Below are positions 51,659 to 61,043 of a DNA stretch of 64,000 nucleotides, piece by piece. Source of the stretch: Tsuneonella troitsensis (GTDB lineage: Bacteria; Pseudomonadota; Alphaproteobacteria; Sphingomonadales; Sphingomonadaceae); contig NZ_LMAU01000002.1 of NCBI RefSeq assembly GCF_001441535.1, positions 372,001 to 436,000 on the forward strand, written 5' to 3'. The notes under the pieces are model-generated. The model searched no databases, was not told the origin of the DNA, and saw only the letters and a program-made list of their open reading frames with translations. The translations under genes and the position numbers were made by a program. Every line of letters starts with the position of its first letter. The stretch's first letter is position 1.

Positions 51659-53188
51659 TCAATCCAGTCCAGCGGCGGCCAGCAGCGCCTGCGTACTCGC
51701 ATCGAAGCTCCCCCCGCCCGCCTCGATGTCGTTGGCCATCTTCTTGCCCAGCTCGACGCCGAACTGGTCGAACGGATTGATCCCGAGCAGGACAGCATTG
51801 GCGAACGTGCGGTGCTCGTGAAAAGCGAGCAATGCGCCCAGCGTCGCCGGGTCGATGTCGTCGCACAGGATCGTCGCGCTGGGCCGATCGCCGGGGAAGT
51901 GTCGCGCGGGATCCTGCCCGTCGGCGGCCATGTTTCCTCCGGCCATCAGCGCCGCGCCTTGCGCGAAGCAGTTGGTGAGGAGGATTTCGTGATGCGCCGG
52001 GTCGAGCGCGTCGCCGGGCGCGATGCTGGCGATGAAGTCGACCGGAACCTCGACCGTCCCCTGATGCAGCAACTGGAACACGGCGTGCTGCCCGTCCGTC
52101 CCCACCCCGCCCCAGGTAATCGGCGCGGTGGCACCATCGACAGGCGAACCGTCCATCGTGACGCGCTTGCCGTTCGATTCCATCTCGAGCTGTTGAAGAT
52201 AGAACGGAAGCAGGGCCAGCCGCTCGTCATAGGCAAAGACCGCGCGCGTCTGGCAGCCGCGCACCCGGGTATAGAACAAGTCCGCGAACGCGGCGCGCAG
52301 CGGCAGATTGGCGCGGCCGTCCGTATCGCGGAAGTGGACGTCGACCGCATGCGCTCCGCCCAGCATGGCATCGAACGCGTCCCATCCGATGCCGAGCGCG
52401 ATCGGGAATCCGATGCTGGACCACAGCGAATACCGACCGCCCACGCTTTCGGGAAACGGCAGCACGCGGGTTTCGTCCACGCCCCACTCGACTGCTTTTT
52501 CCGGAGCGGCGGTCAGCGCCACGACGCGTCCGTAGGGGTCACCGACGCCGTTCTGGCCGAGCCACGCAAGCGCGCTGGCGGCGTTGGTCATCGTCTCGAT
52601 GGTCGTGAACGTCTTGCTCGCCACTGCGATCATCGTCGTGGCTGGATCGCATCGCGCGAAGGCTTGTTCGAGCGCCAGTCCGTCGATGTTGGACACGACA
52701 TGGACGTCGATCACCGCGCCGTCCCGCCCCAGCGCGTCGATCGCCAGCTTGGGGCCAAGCGCCGATCCGCCGATACCGATGTGGATCAGGTGGCGGATTT
52801 CGCCCAGCACGCCGCGGTGGATGGCATCGACCAGCAGGTGCATCCGGTGATGGAGCTGCGCCGCTTCCTCGACCGACGTCTCCGCGCCGACGCCGCGCTG
52901 GGCAGTGTGTTCCGCCGCGCGATCTTCGGTCGTGTTGACCCGCTCGCCCTTCAGCAGTGCCGAGCGCCGTCCGCCGAAATCCTGCGCCTCTGCCAGTGCC
53001 TCGAACGCGGTCAGGAGTTCGTCGTCCAGGTGAGTCTTCGACCAGTCGAATATCGCCCCGCCCTCTTCCCAGTCGAGACGGGCCGAAAGCTTGCCCAGCC
53101 GGTCACCATCGGCTGCGAACAGATCGGCGAGCGAACGGCGCTCGCAGGCTTCGATCCGGTTCCAGGCCGCTCGGACCGCTTCGCTCAC
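51659..53188 (-). CDS. pgi: glucose-6-phosphate isomerase
   Basis: Interconverts glucose-6-P and fructose-6-P. The protein has 509 residues. Signatures are IGIGGSALGPKLA, VASKTFTTIETMTNA, VGGRYSLWSSIGFPIAL and the C-terminal FDQFGVELGK. It stands alone and is divergent from lepB. Confidence 0.95.
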   Translation of the reverse strand: MSEAVRAAWNRIEACERRSLADLFAADGDRLGKLSARLDWEEGGAIFDWSKTHLDDELLTAFEALAEAQDFGGRRSALLKGERVNTTEDRAAEHTAQRGVGAETSVEEAAQLHHRMHLLVDAIHRGVLGEIRHLIHIGIGGSALGPKLAIDALGRDGAVIDVHVVSNIDGLALEQAFARCDPATTMIAVASKTFTTIETMTNAASALAWLGQNGVGDPYGRVVALTAAPEKAVEWGVDETRVLPFPESVGGRYSLWSSIGFPIALGIGWDAFDAMLGGAHAVDVHFRDTDGRANLPLRAAFADLFYTRVRGCQTRAVFAYDERLALLPFYLQQLEMESNGKRVTMDGSPVDGATAPITWGGVGTDGQHAVFQLLHQGTVEVPVDFIASIAPGDALDPAHHEILLTNCFAQGAALMAGGNMAADGQDPARHFPGDRPSATILCDDIDPATLGALLAFHEHRTFANAVLLGINPFDQFGVELGKKMANDIEAGGGSFDASTQALLAAAGLD

Positions 53189-53363
53189 ATGAAATTCCTT
53201 CCCTACAGGCCTGTCTCGCGCTTAGTGGAGCGCAGATGATCGATAGCTGCACCTTCCCGTTCCGGCCACCTTTTGCAGGCCATGAAGTCGTATTCGCGCC
53301 GGGAATGATTTTTCCCTCAGGACTGTGTGACAAGTGTGACATGCCCTCGATGGACGATCCGTC

Positions 53364-54167
53364 GTGACCGCCGAAGTCGCCCAGGCCTCGAAGGACGATA
53401 GCGAGCGCGAAAGCTGGGGCAGTTTCACCCTGTTTGTGGCGAAACTGGCGCTGGCGGTGTTCATTTTCCGCAGCTTCTTCTTCTCGTTCTACACGATCCC
53501 AAGCGAATCCATGCTGCCGCGGCTATGGAACGGGGACTACTTCGTCGCCGCCAAATGGCCCTACGGCTATTCGCGCTGGTCGCTGCCGTTCAATCTGCCG
53601 CTGATCCCCGGTCAGGTGCTGGCTAGCCTGCCCGAGCGCGGCGATGTGGTGGTCTTCAAGCATCCGGTCGACAAGGTCGACTACATCAAGCGCGTCGTCG
53701 GATTGCCGGGTGACAGCGTCGCGATGCGTGGCGGGCAGCTCATCCTTAATGGCACCCCGGTAAAGCGCGAACGGATCGGCGATTTCCTCATCCCGCAGAC
53801 CCCCAACACGGCGTGCGCATGGGGGGGGCGGATCGCCGGGTCCGATTGCAATTATGTGCACTTCCGCGAGACCCTGCCCTCTGGCGTCACCTACGACACG
53901 CTCGATTTCGGTCGAACGCCGCAGGACGATTTCGGACCGCTGATCATACCCGAAGGTCGCGTCTTTGCGCTGGGTGACAATCGCGACAATTCGCAGGACA
54001 GCCGCTTCCCGGCCGCGCCCGGCGGTGGTGTCGGATTAATCCCGACCGAGCTTATGGTCGCGCGGGCCAGCGTAATGGTCTGGTCGACCGATGGATCGGC
54101 CAGCTGGGTCAAGCCCTGGACTTGGTTCTCCGCGGCTCGCTGGTCGCGCATCGGGGATGGAATATGA
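53364..54167 (+). CDS. lepB: signal peptidase I
   Basis: Removes signal peptides of exported proteins. The protein has 267 residues with one N-terminal membrane helix (about 22-43). The Ser49/Lys109 catalytic dyad is in IPSESMLP and YIKRVVGLPGD, and box E is GDNRDNSQDSR. GTG start at 53364. It leads a lepB-rnc-era operon with ATGA overlaps. Confidence 0.95.
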   Translation: MTAEVAQASKDDSERESWGSFTLFVAKLALAVFIFRSFFFSFYTIPSESMLPRLWNGDYFVAAKWPYGYSRWSLPFNLPLIPGQVLASLPERGDVVVFKHPVDKVDYIKRVVGLPGDSVAMRGGQLILNGTPVKRERIGDFLIPQTPNTACAWGGRIAGSDCNYVHFRETLPSGVTYDTLDFGRTPQDDFGPLIIPEGRVFALGDNRDNSQDSRFPAAPGGGVGLIPTELMVARASVMVWSTDGSASWVKPWTWFSAARWSRIGDGI

Positions 54168-54835
54168 CCCACCTTTCCAAAGAGACACGCGAGTGGCTCG
54201 CGAAGACTGGGTTCACGGTTCGGGATGAAGCCATGTGGCGCGCTGCGCTCACCCACGGCAGCACGGGCGATGCCGCGAATTACGAGCGGCTGGAATGGCT
54301 CGGCGATAGAGTCTTGGGCCTATCGGTCTCCGAATGGCTGTTCCAGACCGACGATGCGCCCGAAGGTCTGCTGGCCCAGAGGCTCAACGCGCTAGTCAGT
54401 CGCGATACCTGCGCTTGCACCGCCCGCGACATCGGCGTGCCCGAGCACATGCGCCTCGGCAAACAGGCGCGGGACGACGGCGCGCACGACAGCGACAACG
54501 TGCTGGGCGATGTGATGGAGGCGCTACTTGGCGCAAACTTCCTCGACGCCGGGTTCGACGCCACGCGCGACCTGATCCGCCTGCTGTGGCAGGAGGCGTT
54601 GGAGGGTCGGCGAGGCAGGTCGAAGCATCCCAAGTCGGCGCTGCAGGAATGGGCCGCGGGTAACCGCCGCAAGCCACCAGTTTACGAACTGCTCGAGCGA
54701 TCGGGCCCCGATCACAGCGCCAGCTTCACGGTACGGGTGAGCGTGCTCAACGTCGGCGAGGTCGAGGCTACGGGCAACAGCAAGCAGCAGGCCGAAACGG
54801 CCGCCGCCAAGGCTTTCATGGAGCGCTACGGATGA
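54164..54835 (+). CDS. rnc: ribonuclease III
   Basis: Cleaves double-stranded RNA in rRNA and mRNA processing. The protein has 223 residues. The signature NYERLEWLGDRVLGL carries E44 and D48, and the second metal region is GDVMEALLGANFLDAG. The C-terminal dsRNA-binding domain ends in GNSKQQAETAAAKAF. Start at ATG 54164, inside the lepB stop. Confidence 0.95.
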   Translation: MTHLSKETREWLAKTGFTVRDEAMWRAALTHGSTGDAANYERLEWLGDRVLGLSVSEWLFQTDDAPEGLLAQRLNALVSRDTCACTARDIGVPEHMRLGKQARDDGAHDSDNVLGDVMEALLGANFLDAGFDATRDLIRLLWQEALEGRRGRSKHPKSALQEWAAGNRRKPPVYELLERSGPDHSASFTVRVSVLNVGEVEATGNSKQQAETAAAKAFMERYG

Positions 54836-55737
54836 CGTCCCCGAAACAACAGCAATGCGGTTTCGTCGCGGTGATTGGCGCGCCGAATGCGGGCAAGTCC
54901 ACCCTCGTCAACGCGATGGTCGGCCAGAAGGTCGCGATCGTTTCCGCCAAGGCGCAGACCACGCGCGCGCGCCTCATGGGAATCGCGCTGGAAGGCGATA
55001 CCCAGATGATCCTGGTCGATACGCCCGGCATCTTCGCGCCCCGTCGACGGCTCGACCGCGCGATGGTCAGCGCGGCATGGGACGGCACTCAGGCGGCGGA
55101 CGCGGTGTTGCTCGTGGTCGATCCGGTCAAGCAACGGCGGCATGAGCTCGAACCTTTGCTCGAAACCCTCGCCGGGCGCCCCGAGCGCAAGATCCTCGTG
55201 CTCAACAAGGTCGACGTCGCGAAGAAGGAGCCCCTGCTCGTCCTGGCGGAGGAACTGACCGGGAAGGCGGACTTCGCGGAAGTGTTCTTCGTCTCCGCGC
55301 AGAGCGGCGACGGCGTTCCCGAGATGAAGGCCGCGCTCGCGGCGCTGATGCCACAAGGCGACTGGATCTACCCAGAAGACCAGGTTTCGGATGCCAGCGA
55401 GCGGCTGATGGCGGCGGAGATCACCCGCGAGCAGCTCTACAAGCAGTTGCACGAGGAACTGCCGTACGACAGCGCCGTGCGCCCGGAGAAATACGTCGAA
55501 CGCAAGGACGGCAGCGTTGAGATACACCAGCAGATCGTCGTCGGTCGCGACACCCAGCGCGCCATCGTTCTCGGCAAGGGGGGCAGCCGCATCAAGGCGA
55601 TCGGCGAAGCGGCACGCGCCGAACTGACCGACCTGCTCGGCCGCAAGGTTCACCTCTTCCTCCACGTCAAGGTTTCCGAGAACTGGTCGGAGGACAAGGA
55701 AGTCTTCGAAGAGATCGGGCTCGACTGGGTCCGCTGA
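54832..55737 (+). CDS. era: GTPase Era
   Basis: Matures 16S rRNA and the 30S subunit. The protein has 301 residues: G1 GAPNAGKS (16-23), G3 DTPG, G4 NKVD, then the C-terminal KH domain with RAIVLGKGGSRIKAIG. It overlaps rnc by 4 bases. Confidence 0.97.
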   Translation: MTSPKQQQCGFVAVIGAPNAGKSTLVNAMVGQKVAIVSAKAQTTRARLMGIALEGDTQMILVDTPGIFAPRRRLDRAMVSAAWDGTQAADAVLLVVDPVKQRRHELEPLLETLAGRPERKILVLNKVDVAKKEPLLVLAEELTGKADFAEVFFVSAQSGDGVPEMKAALAALMPQGDWIYPEDQVSDASERLMAAEITREQLYKQLHEELPYDSAVRPEKYVERKDGSVEIHQQIVVGRDTQRAIVLGKGGSRIKAIGEAARAELTDLLGRKVHLFLHVKVSENWSEDKEVFEEIGLDWVR

Positions 55738-55750
55738 TGCCGTCGCGGCG

Positions 55751-57004
55751 ATGATTTCGACCGGACAGGTCTTCTATCTCGGCGCGGCGCTTCTGGCCGG
55801 ATTGCTGATCGGTGTCGAGCGCGGCTGGACGCTTCGCCGCGCCGAGGAAGGCATGCGGGTGGCCGGCATCCGGACGTTCGCGCTCACAGGCCTGATCGGA
55901 GGCGTGGCAGGTCTGCTGTCGGCGATGGATTATGCGTTCGTCGGCGGTGGCATCGTCATCGGCGCCGTGATCGTGCTCGCGATCGGTTACTGGCGCTCGA
56001 CCGACGAGGGGGGCAAGCCCGATGCGACGACCGCGATCGCGGCGACCGCCACGCTCGGCCTCGCCTTTCTTGCCGGCGTGGGTCAACCTGCCCTGGCCAT
56101 CGCGGGCGCCGCTATCGTCACGCTGATCCTGGCGCTGCGCTCGGAAATGCACCGCTGGGTGGGCCTGCTCGACGAAGCCGACGTGAAGGCTTTCGCGCGC
56201 TACGCGGTGATCGCGCTGGCGGTCTATCCGTTTCTCCCCGAAGGCCGCTTCGGGCCGTACGACGCCTGGGAGCCGCGCTCGCTATGGCTCGTAGTCATAA
56301 TCGTGACCGGATTTTCCTTCGCCGGTTACGCGGCCAACCGCCTGTTCGGTGCGCGGCGTGGGACGATCGCAACGGCGATCATCGGCGGCGCCTACAGTTC
56401 GACCGCGGTCACCGTGTCGCTGGCACAAAGGCTGGGCGATGGTCATGGGGACGCGGCCGAGGTAGCCGGTATCGCGCTGGCGAGCGCGGTCATGTACCTG
56501 CGCGTCGTCGTCCTCGTGGCCATCCTCGCGACAAGCCTGATAATCCCGTTCGCGATCGTCGTCGCGCCTCCACTCGCGATAGCCTTTCTGGTGAGCTTCA
56601 TCCTGTATCGGCGGGCGCCCGCCGGTGGCAAAGCGGAACCGCCCGGCAACCCCATCGCCCTGCTCCCCGCACTCGGCTTCGTCGCATTCGTCGCCGCCGC
56701 CGCAGTCGTCGCCCGCTGGGCCGAAGGACGGTTCGGCGAGGAGGGAATCGCCGTGCTTCTGCTGCTCATGGGTAGCATGGACGTGGACGCGGCGATCGTC
56801 ACCGCAGGCGGCCTTGAGCCGGGTACGATCGCTCCGGCCCTCGCGGCTCTGGCTATTGCGGGGACCATCCTCGCCAACATGACCGTGAAGCTGGGCATCA
56901 CGATCGCATATGGCAGGGCGGCTTCGAAGCCTGCGGCATTGGCCCTTGCCGCGAGCATGGTCGCGCTCGCGGTCAGTGTCGCGGTCGGATATGCGCGGCT
57001 TTAG
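55751..57004 (+). CDS. MgtC/SapB and DUF4010 domain membrane protein
   Basis: A 417-residue polytopic protein with about 11 to 12 hydrophobic helices. The N-terminal SapB-like half contains LLIGVERGWTLR and GIRTFALTGLIGG, and the DUF4010 half contains GGAYSSTAVTVSLAQR. The transported or sensed molecule is unknown. It starts 13 bp after era and its stop overlaps the convergent lipase gene. Confidence 0.85.
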   Translation: MISTGQVFYLGAALLAGLLIGVERGWTLRRAEEGMRVAGIRTFALTGLIGGVAGLLSAMDYAFVGGGIVIGAVIVLAIGYWRSTDEGGKPDATTAIAATATLGLAFLAGVGQPALAIAGAAIVTLILALRSEMHRWVGLLDEADVKAFARYAVIALAVYPFLPEGRFGPYDAWEPRSLWLVVIIVTGFSFAGYAANRLFGARRGTIATAIIGGAYSSTAVTVSLAQRLGDGHGDAAEVAGIALASAVMYLRVVVLVAILATSLIIPFAIVVAPPLAIAFLVSFILYRRAPAGGKAEPPGNPIALLPALGFVAFVAAAAVVARWAEGRFGEEGIAVLLLLMGSMDVDAAIVTAGGLEPGTIAPALAALAIAGTILANMTVKLGITIAYGRAASKPAALALAASMVALAVSVAVGYARL

Positions 57005-58152
57005 ATCGAGCCGCAGTCGCTCGGCGCGAGTGTTCCGGCGAACCGCGCGTCGATCCATGCCAGCGTCTCCGTTGCGCTATTGCGGGCACTGTTTCCGTGA
57101 TCTCCTCCCGGGATGCTGACGAAGCGCAGGCGTCGCCGCTCGCGACAGGCTCGCTTGGCGAAGGCGCGGGTGACCGATGGCGCGACGATAGGGTCGTCGA
57201 CGCTTTGGGCGATCAGCATCGGCCCGATATCCAGTCTCGGATCAATGCTGTTGGACCGCATGATTGCGGCCCACGGCGCGATCCGGCCGAGATCCTTGCC
57301 CTTCAGCGCGGCCTTGACCGATGCGACCCCCAAGATCGTGCCCAGTCGCGGCGTGGCGCCCAGCTCGATGCAGTTGTTCTGGGCCAGCCGCGTAACGATC
57401 CCGCGCTGAGCCGGCTTGAACACGGTCGACAGCGAAGCTCCGAAATGCTGCGACCACGAATAGGTCGTGAAAGCGGTGAGCATCGCGCGCACGTTCGCAT
57501 CGCTTCCCTGACTGAAGTTCGCGCGCAGATCGGTCGGCGGCGCTGCCGCGGCGGTTCCGACAAGCGAAAGCTCGGGTGCATAACGCCGCGCCAGCGCGCC
57601 GGTCGCAAGGGCAGCGTGACCGCCCTGGCTCTCACCCCAGACGGCAAAACGCGTGCCGCTGGCGGCGCCCGGAATGGCGCGGGCAGCGCGCACCGCGTCG
57701 AGCACCGATCGGCCGGTATCCTCGATGATCAGATAGGGATGCGGCATGGCGGAACCCAATCCGGGATAATCGGGCGCTACGACCACATATCCTCGGGCAA
57801 CCATGTCGGCCAGCGCAGGTGTGGCGGCGAAAAAGTTCGCGCTCAGCGAGGGAGCACAGCGCTCGGCAACGCCCCAGGTACCGTGGGTCCAGGCGATGAC
57901 CTTGCGTCCTTCGACCGGAATCTGTTCGCGCGGGGCGACGACCATTCCCGTCACCACTCGCGGCGCACCGTTTGCGTCGGTCGTCGTATATCTGACCCGC
58001 CAGGCCTGCTGACCCGGCGGCGTGTCGACGACGGGATCGGCCGACACGAGCGTTCCCGCTTGCTGTGCGCTAGCCGCCTGAGCCGACAGGTCAATCGCCA
58101 GAGCGAGAGGCACGCTCCAAATTCTGAAAATCTTGCGCACGGTATCGAACAT
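57001..58152 (-). CDS. secretory lipase-family alpha/beta hydrolase
   Basis: A 383-residue exported hydrolase. The signal peptide covers about 1-28 (ending ASAQ). The nucleophile elbow GESQGG, a WTHGTWG region and a C-terminal GGDHGNS that may supply the catalytic His resemble the LIP/secretory lipase family. Substrates are probably lipids or other esters. No chaperone or secretion partner is adjacent. Confidence 0.8.
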   Translation of the reverse strand: MFDTVRKIFRIWSVPLALAIDLSAQAASAQQAGTLVSADPVVDTPPGQQAWRVRYTTTDANGAPRVVTGMVVAPREQIPVEGRKVIAWTHGTWGVAERCAPSLSANFFAATPALADMVARGYVVVAPDYPGLGSAMPHPYLIIEDTGRSVLDAVRAARAIPGAASGTRFAVWGESQGGHAALATGALARRYAPELSLVGTAAAAPPTDLRANFSQGSDANVRAMLTAFTTYSWSQHFGASLSTVFKPAQRGIVTRLAQNNCIELGATPRLGTILGVASVKAALKGKDLGRIAPWAAIMRSNSIDPRLDIGPMLIAQSVDDPIVAPSVTRAFAKRACRERRRLRFVSIPGGDHGNSARNSATETLAWIDARFAGTLAPSDCGSI

Positions 58153-58240
58153 ATGAGGGAAGCTCCGGCGTGCGACCGCGACCGCAATAAATCAGAGCTT
58201 CCCCGCATGGGCAATCGGTTCCGATACGACCGCAAGCCAC

Positions 58241-58423
58241 CTATCGCTTTTTGAGAATCTCGATTCCGTTCTTCTTCGCGAAGTCCTTGGTCGATTCCTC
58301 GCTCCGGCCGATCGCCTTGGCGATTTCCCTGAGGCCCTTGCCCTTGCCGGCCAGCATGCGGAGTTGGCCAGCCTCTTCGGCCTTCCAGGGCTGCTTGTGT
58401 CGTTCGAAATGCTCTTTAGCCAT
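58241..58423 (-). CDS. small helix-turn-helix-like protein coupled to topA
   Basis: A 60-residue basic protein: PWKAEEAGQLRMLAGKG, LREIAKAIGRSEESTKDFAK and a lysine-rich end. The arrangement recalls small SANT/Myb- or GcrA-like HTH proteins of alphaproteobacteria. The ATG shares one base with the topA TGA (TGATG), so reinitiation is likely. Function is unknown. Confidence 0.7.
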   Translation of the reverse strand: MAKEHFERHKQPWKAEEAGQLRMLAGKGKGLREIAKAIGRSEESTKDFAKKNGIEILKKR

Positions 58424-60978
58424 CAGCTTGCCTTTGCCTTCTTGGGCGCGGCCTTCTTTTTGGCTGGCGCCTTCTTGGCCGGTGCCTTGCGGCCCTTCTT
58501 CTTCGGCGGACCCTTGGCTGCGCGTGCGTCGATCAACTCGATCGCCTGAGCTTCGGTCACGTCCTCGGGTTTTACGTCCTTCGGCAGAGTCGCGTTCGTG
58601 GTCCCGTCGGTCACGTAGGGTCCATAGCGACCCGGCATGACCTTCATCTCGCCGCCGCTGGTGGGGTGAGCGCCGAGCGCCTTGATCGGCTCCGCCTTCG
58701 CCCGCCCTTCGCCGCGCCCGCCACGATTGGCAGCTTCCGCGAGCAGCGTGACGGCGGCGTTCATGCCGGTCTCGAACACATCGGCGGTGCCGCGCAGCTT
58801 GGCGTACTTGCCGTCATGCGCGAGATACGGACCGTACCTGCCGATGCTGGCGGTGATGGGCTTCTGCGTCTCGGGATGGAGTCCGATCTCACGCGGCAGC
58901 GACAGCAGTTTCAGCGCCCACTCCAGATCGAAATCCGGGAGATCCTTGGGGATCGAAGCGCGCTTGGCCTCCTTGCCTTCGCCCAGTTCGACGTAAGGAC
59001 CGAAGCGGCCCGTCTTGCGCATGACGTCGAGGCCGGACTCCGGGTCCTTGCCCATCGAGCCATCCTCGCCGCCACCATCGCCGTTGCCGCCCGGCTGCGC
59101 GAAGCGGCGGGTGTATTTGCACTCGGGATAGTTGGCACAGGCCACGAATGCGCCGAATTTGCCTCCGCGAAGCGCCAGGCGTCCGCCGCTGCGGCCTTCG
59201 GTCTCGCACAACGGACACTGGCGCGGATCGCCGCCATCGGCGCGCGGAGGGAACAGGTAATCGCCGAGATATTCGTCGAGCGCCTCGGTCACCTCCGAAG
59301 GTTTGCGCTCCATCACGTCTTCGGTCTTCGGCTTGAAATCGAGCCAGAACTGCCGGAGCAGCTTCTTCCAGTCTTCCTTGCCGTCGGAGACGATATCGAG
59401 CTCGTCCTCCATCCCGGCGGTGAAGTCGTAAGCCACGTATCGCTCGAAGAACCGTTCGAGAAACGCCGTCAGCAGTCGCCCCGATTCCTCTGCGAAGAAA
59501 CGGTTTTTCTCCATCCGCACGTACTCGCGGTCGCGCAAGGTCTGGATCGTCGAAGCGTAAGTCGACGGGCGCCCGATGCCGAGCTCCTCGAGCCGCTTGA
59601 CCAGGCTGGCCTCCGAAAAACGCGGAGGCGGTTGGGTGAAGTGCTGCGTCGCATCGACCCCGGTCTTTGTCGGGGTGTCGCCCTTGCGCATCAGCGGCAA
59701 GAGGTTATCGTCGTCGTCTTCGCTCTTCTGGTCGAAGCTCTCTTCATAGACCGCGAGGAAGCCCGGGAACTTGACCACCTGTCCGGTCGCGCGAAGCTCG
59801 TGCCGACCGGTCGGATCGCGCATGGTGACCGTTGTCCGCTCGAGGCTGGCGGCGGCCATCTGGCTCGCCATCGCGCGCTTGAAGATCAGATCGTAGAGCT
59901 TGCCCTCGTCGCCCTGCCCGGCCTTTTCGCGACTGAAATCGGTGGGGCGGATCGCCTCGTGCGCTTCCTGCGCATTCTTGGCCTTGGTCTGGTAGATACG
60001 CGGCTTTTCGGGAAGATAGTGACCGCTGAACCGGTCGCTGATCGCCTTGCGTGCGGCGCTGATAGCGCTGTGATCCATCTGCACGCCATCGGTCCGCATG
60101 TAGGTGATCGCGCCCTGCTCGTAGAGGTTCTGGGCGAGCCGCATCGTGTGGCTGGCCGAGTAGCCGAGCTTCCGCGCGGCTTCCTGCTGCAGAGTCGAAG
60201 TGGTGAACGGGGGCGCCGGGTTGCGCTTCAACGGCTTGGTCTCGACGTCCTCCACCGTGAAGCGCGCTTCCTCGACCGCAGCCTTGGCCGCGCGGGCAGT
60301 TCCCTCCTCGCCGATCGACAGCCGATCCAGCTTCTTGCCGTCGTATGTCACGAGGCGGGCATCGAACGCCGTCCCGTCGTGCTGCATATGCGCCACGACC
60401 GACCAGTATTCCTGCGCGACGAACGCCTCAATCTCGCGCTCGCGCTCGACGATCAGGCGCAGCGCGACCGACTGCACGCGACCGGCGCTCTTCGCTCCCG
60501 GCAGGCGACGCCACAGGACGGGCGAGAGCGTGAACCCGTAAAGGTAGTCGAGCGCGCGGCGCGCCAGGTAGGCATCGATCAGGTCTTGGTCGAGCTCTCG
60601 CGGACGGCCCATAGCTTCAGTCACCGCCTGCTTGGTGATCGCGTTGAACGTCACCCGCTCGACTTCCTTCGGGAGCGCCTTCTTTTTCGCAAGCAGGTCG
60701 CGCACGTGCCACGAAATGGCTTCGCCTTCGCGGTCGGGGTCGGTGGCCAGGATCAGTCGGTCGGCCTTCTTGGCCAGTTCCGCGATATCCTTCACACGGC
60801 CCTGCTTGTCCCGATAGACCTCCCAGTCCATCGCGAAATCCTCGTCCGGGCGAACGCTTCCATCCTTGGGCGGCAGGTCGCGGACGTGGCCGTAACTGGC
60901 CAGGACCTTGTAGTCCGAACCCAGGTATTTCTCGATGGTTTTCGCCTTTGCCGGCGATTCGACGATGACAAGCTGCAT
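58423..60978 (-). CDS. topA: DNA topoisomerase I
   Basis: Relaxes negative supercoils. The protein has 851 residues. The Toprim domain has the catalytic Glu in VIVESPAKAKT and DPDREGE (80-86). The active-site Y293 is in AITYMRTDG. C-terminal zinc/Topo repeats are CPLC with CANYPEC, then three GRYGPY/GRFGPY repeats. It ends in a Lys/Ala/Pro-rich tail similar to histone H1-like tails. The upstream gene dprA is 65 bp away. Confidence 0.96.
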   Translation of the reverse strand: MQLVIVESPAKAKTIEKYLGSDYKVLASYGHVRDLPPKDGSVRPDEDFAMDWEVYRDKQGRVKDIAELAKKADRLILATDPDREGEAISWHVRDLLAKKKALPKEVERVTFNAITKQAVTEAMGRPRELDQDLIDAYLARRALDYLYGFTLSPVLWRRLPGAKSAGRVQSVALRLIVEREREIEAFVAQEYWSVVAHMQHDGTAFDARLVTYDGKKLDRLSIGEEGTARAAKAAVEEARFTVEDVETKPLKRNPAPPFTTSTLQQEAARKLGYSASHTMRLAQNLYEQGAITYMRTDGVQMDHSAISAARKAISDRFSGHYLPEKPRIYQTKAKNAQEAHEAIRPTDFSREKAGQGDEGKLYDLIFKRAMASQMAAASLERTTVTMRDPTGRHELRATGQVVKFPGFLAVYEESFDQKSEDDDDNLLPLMRKGDTPTKTGVDATQHFTQPPPRFSEASLVKRLEELGIGRPSTYASTIQTLRDREYVRMEKNRFFAEESGRLLTAFLERFFERYVAYDFTAGMEDELDIVSDGKEDWKKLLRQFWLDFKPKTEDVMERKPSEVTEALDEYLGDYLFPPRADGGDPRQCPLCETEGRSGGRLALRGGKFGAFVACANYPECKYTRRFAQPGGNGDGGGEDGSMGKDPESGLDVMRKTGRFGPYVELGEGKEAKRASIPKDLPDFDLEWALKLLSLPREIGLHPETQKPITASIGRYGPYLAHDGKYAKLRGTADVFETGMNAAVTLLAEAANRGGRGEGRAKAEPIKALGAHPTSGGEMKVMPGRYGPYVTDGTTNATLPKDVKPEDVTEAQAIELIDARAAKGPPKKKGRKAPAKKAPAKKKAAPKKAKAS

Positions 60979-61043
60979 TGTGGTTTCGTGATGCCCCTAC
61001 GCGTATACGTGTACGCGAGGGTGGTGCGGCGCAGCGCGCCGCG

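Noticed and set aside
53236-53367. A 43-residue frame upstream of lepB with a Cys-x2-Cys motif, overlapping its GTG start
   Set aside because: No SD, no convincing composition and it fills what should be the promoter region of lepB. It remains possible but is not supported.
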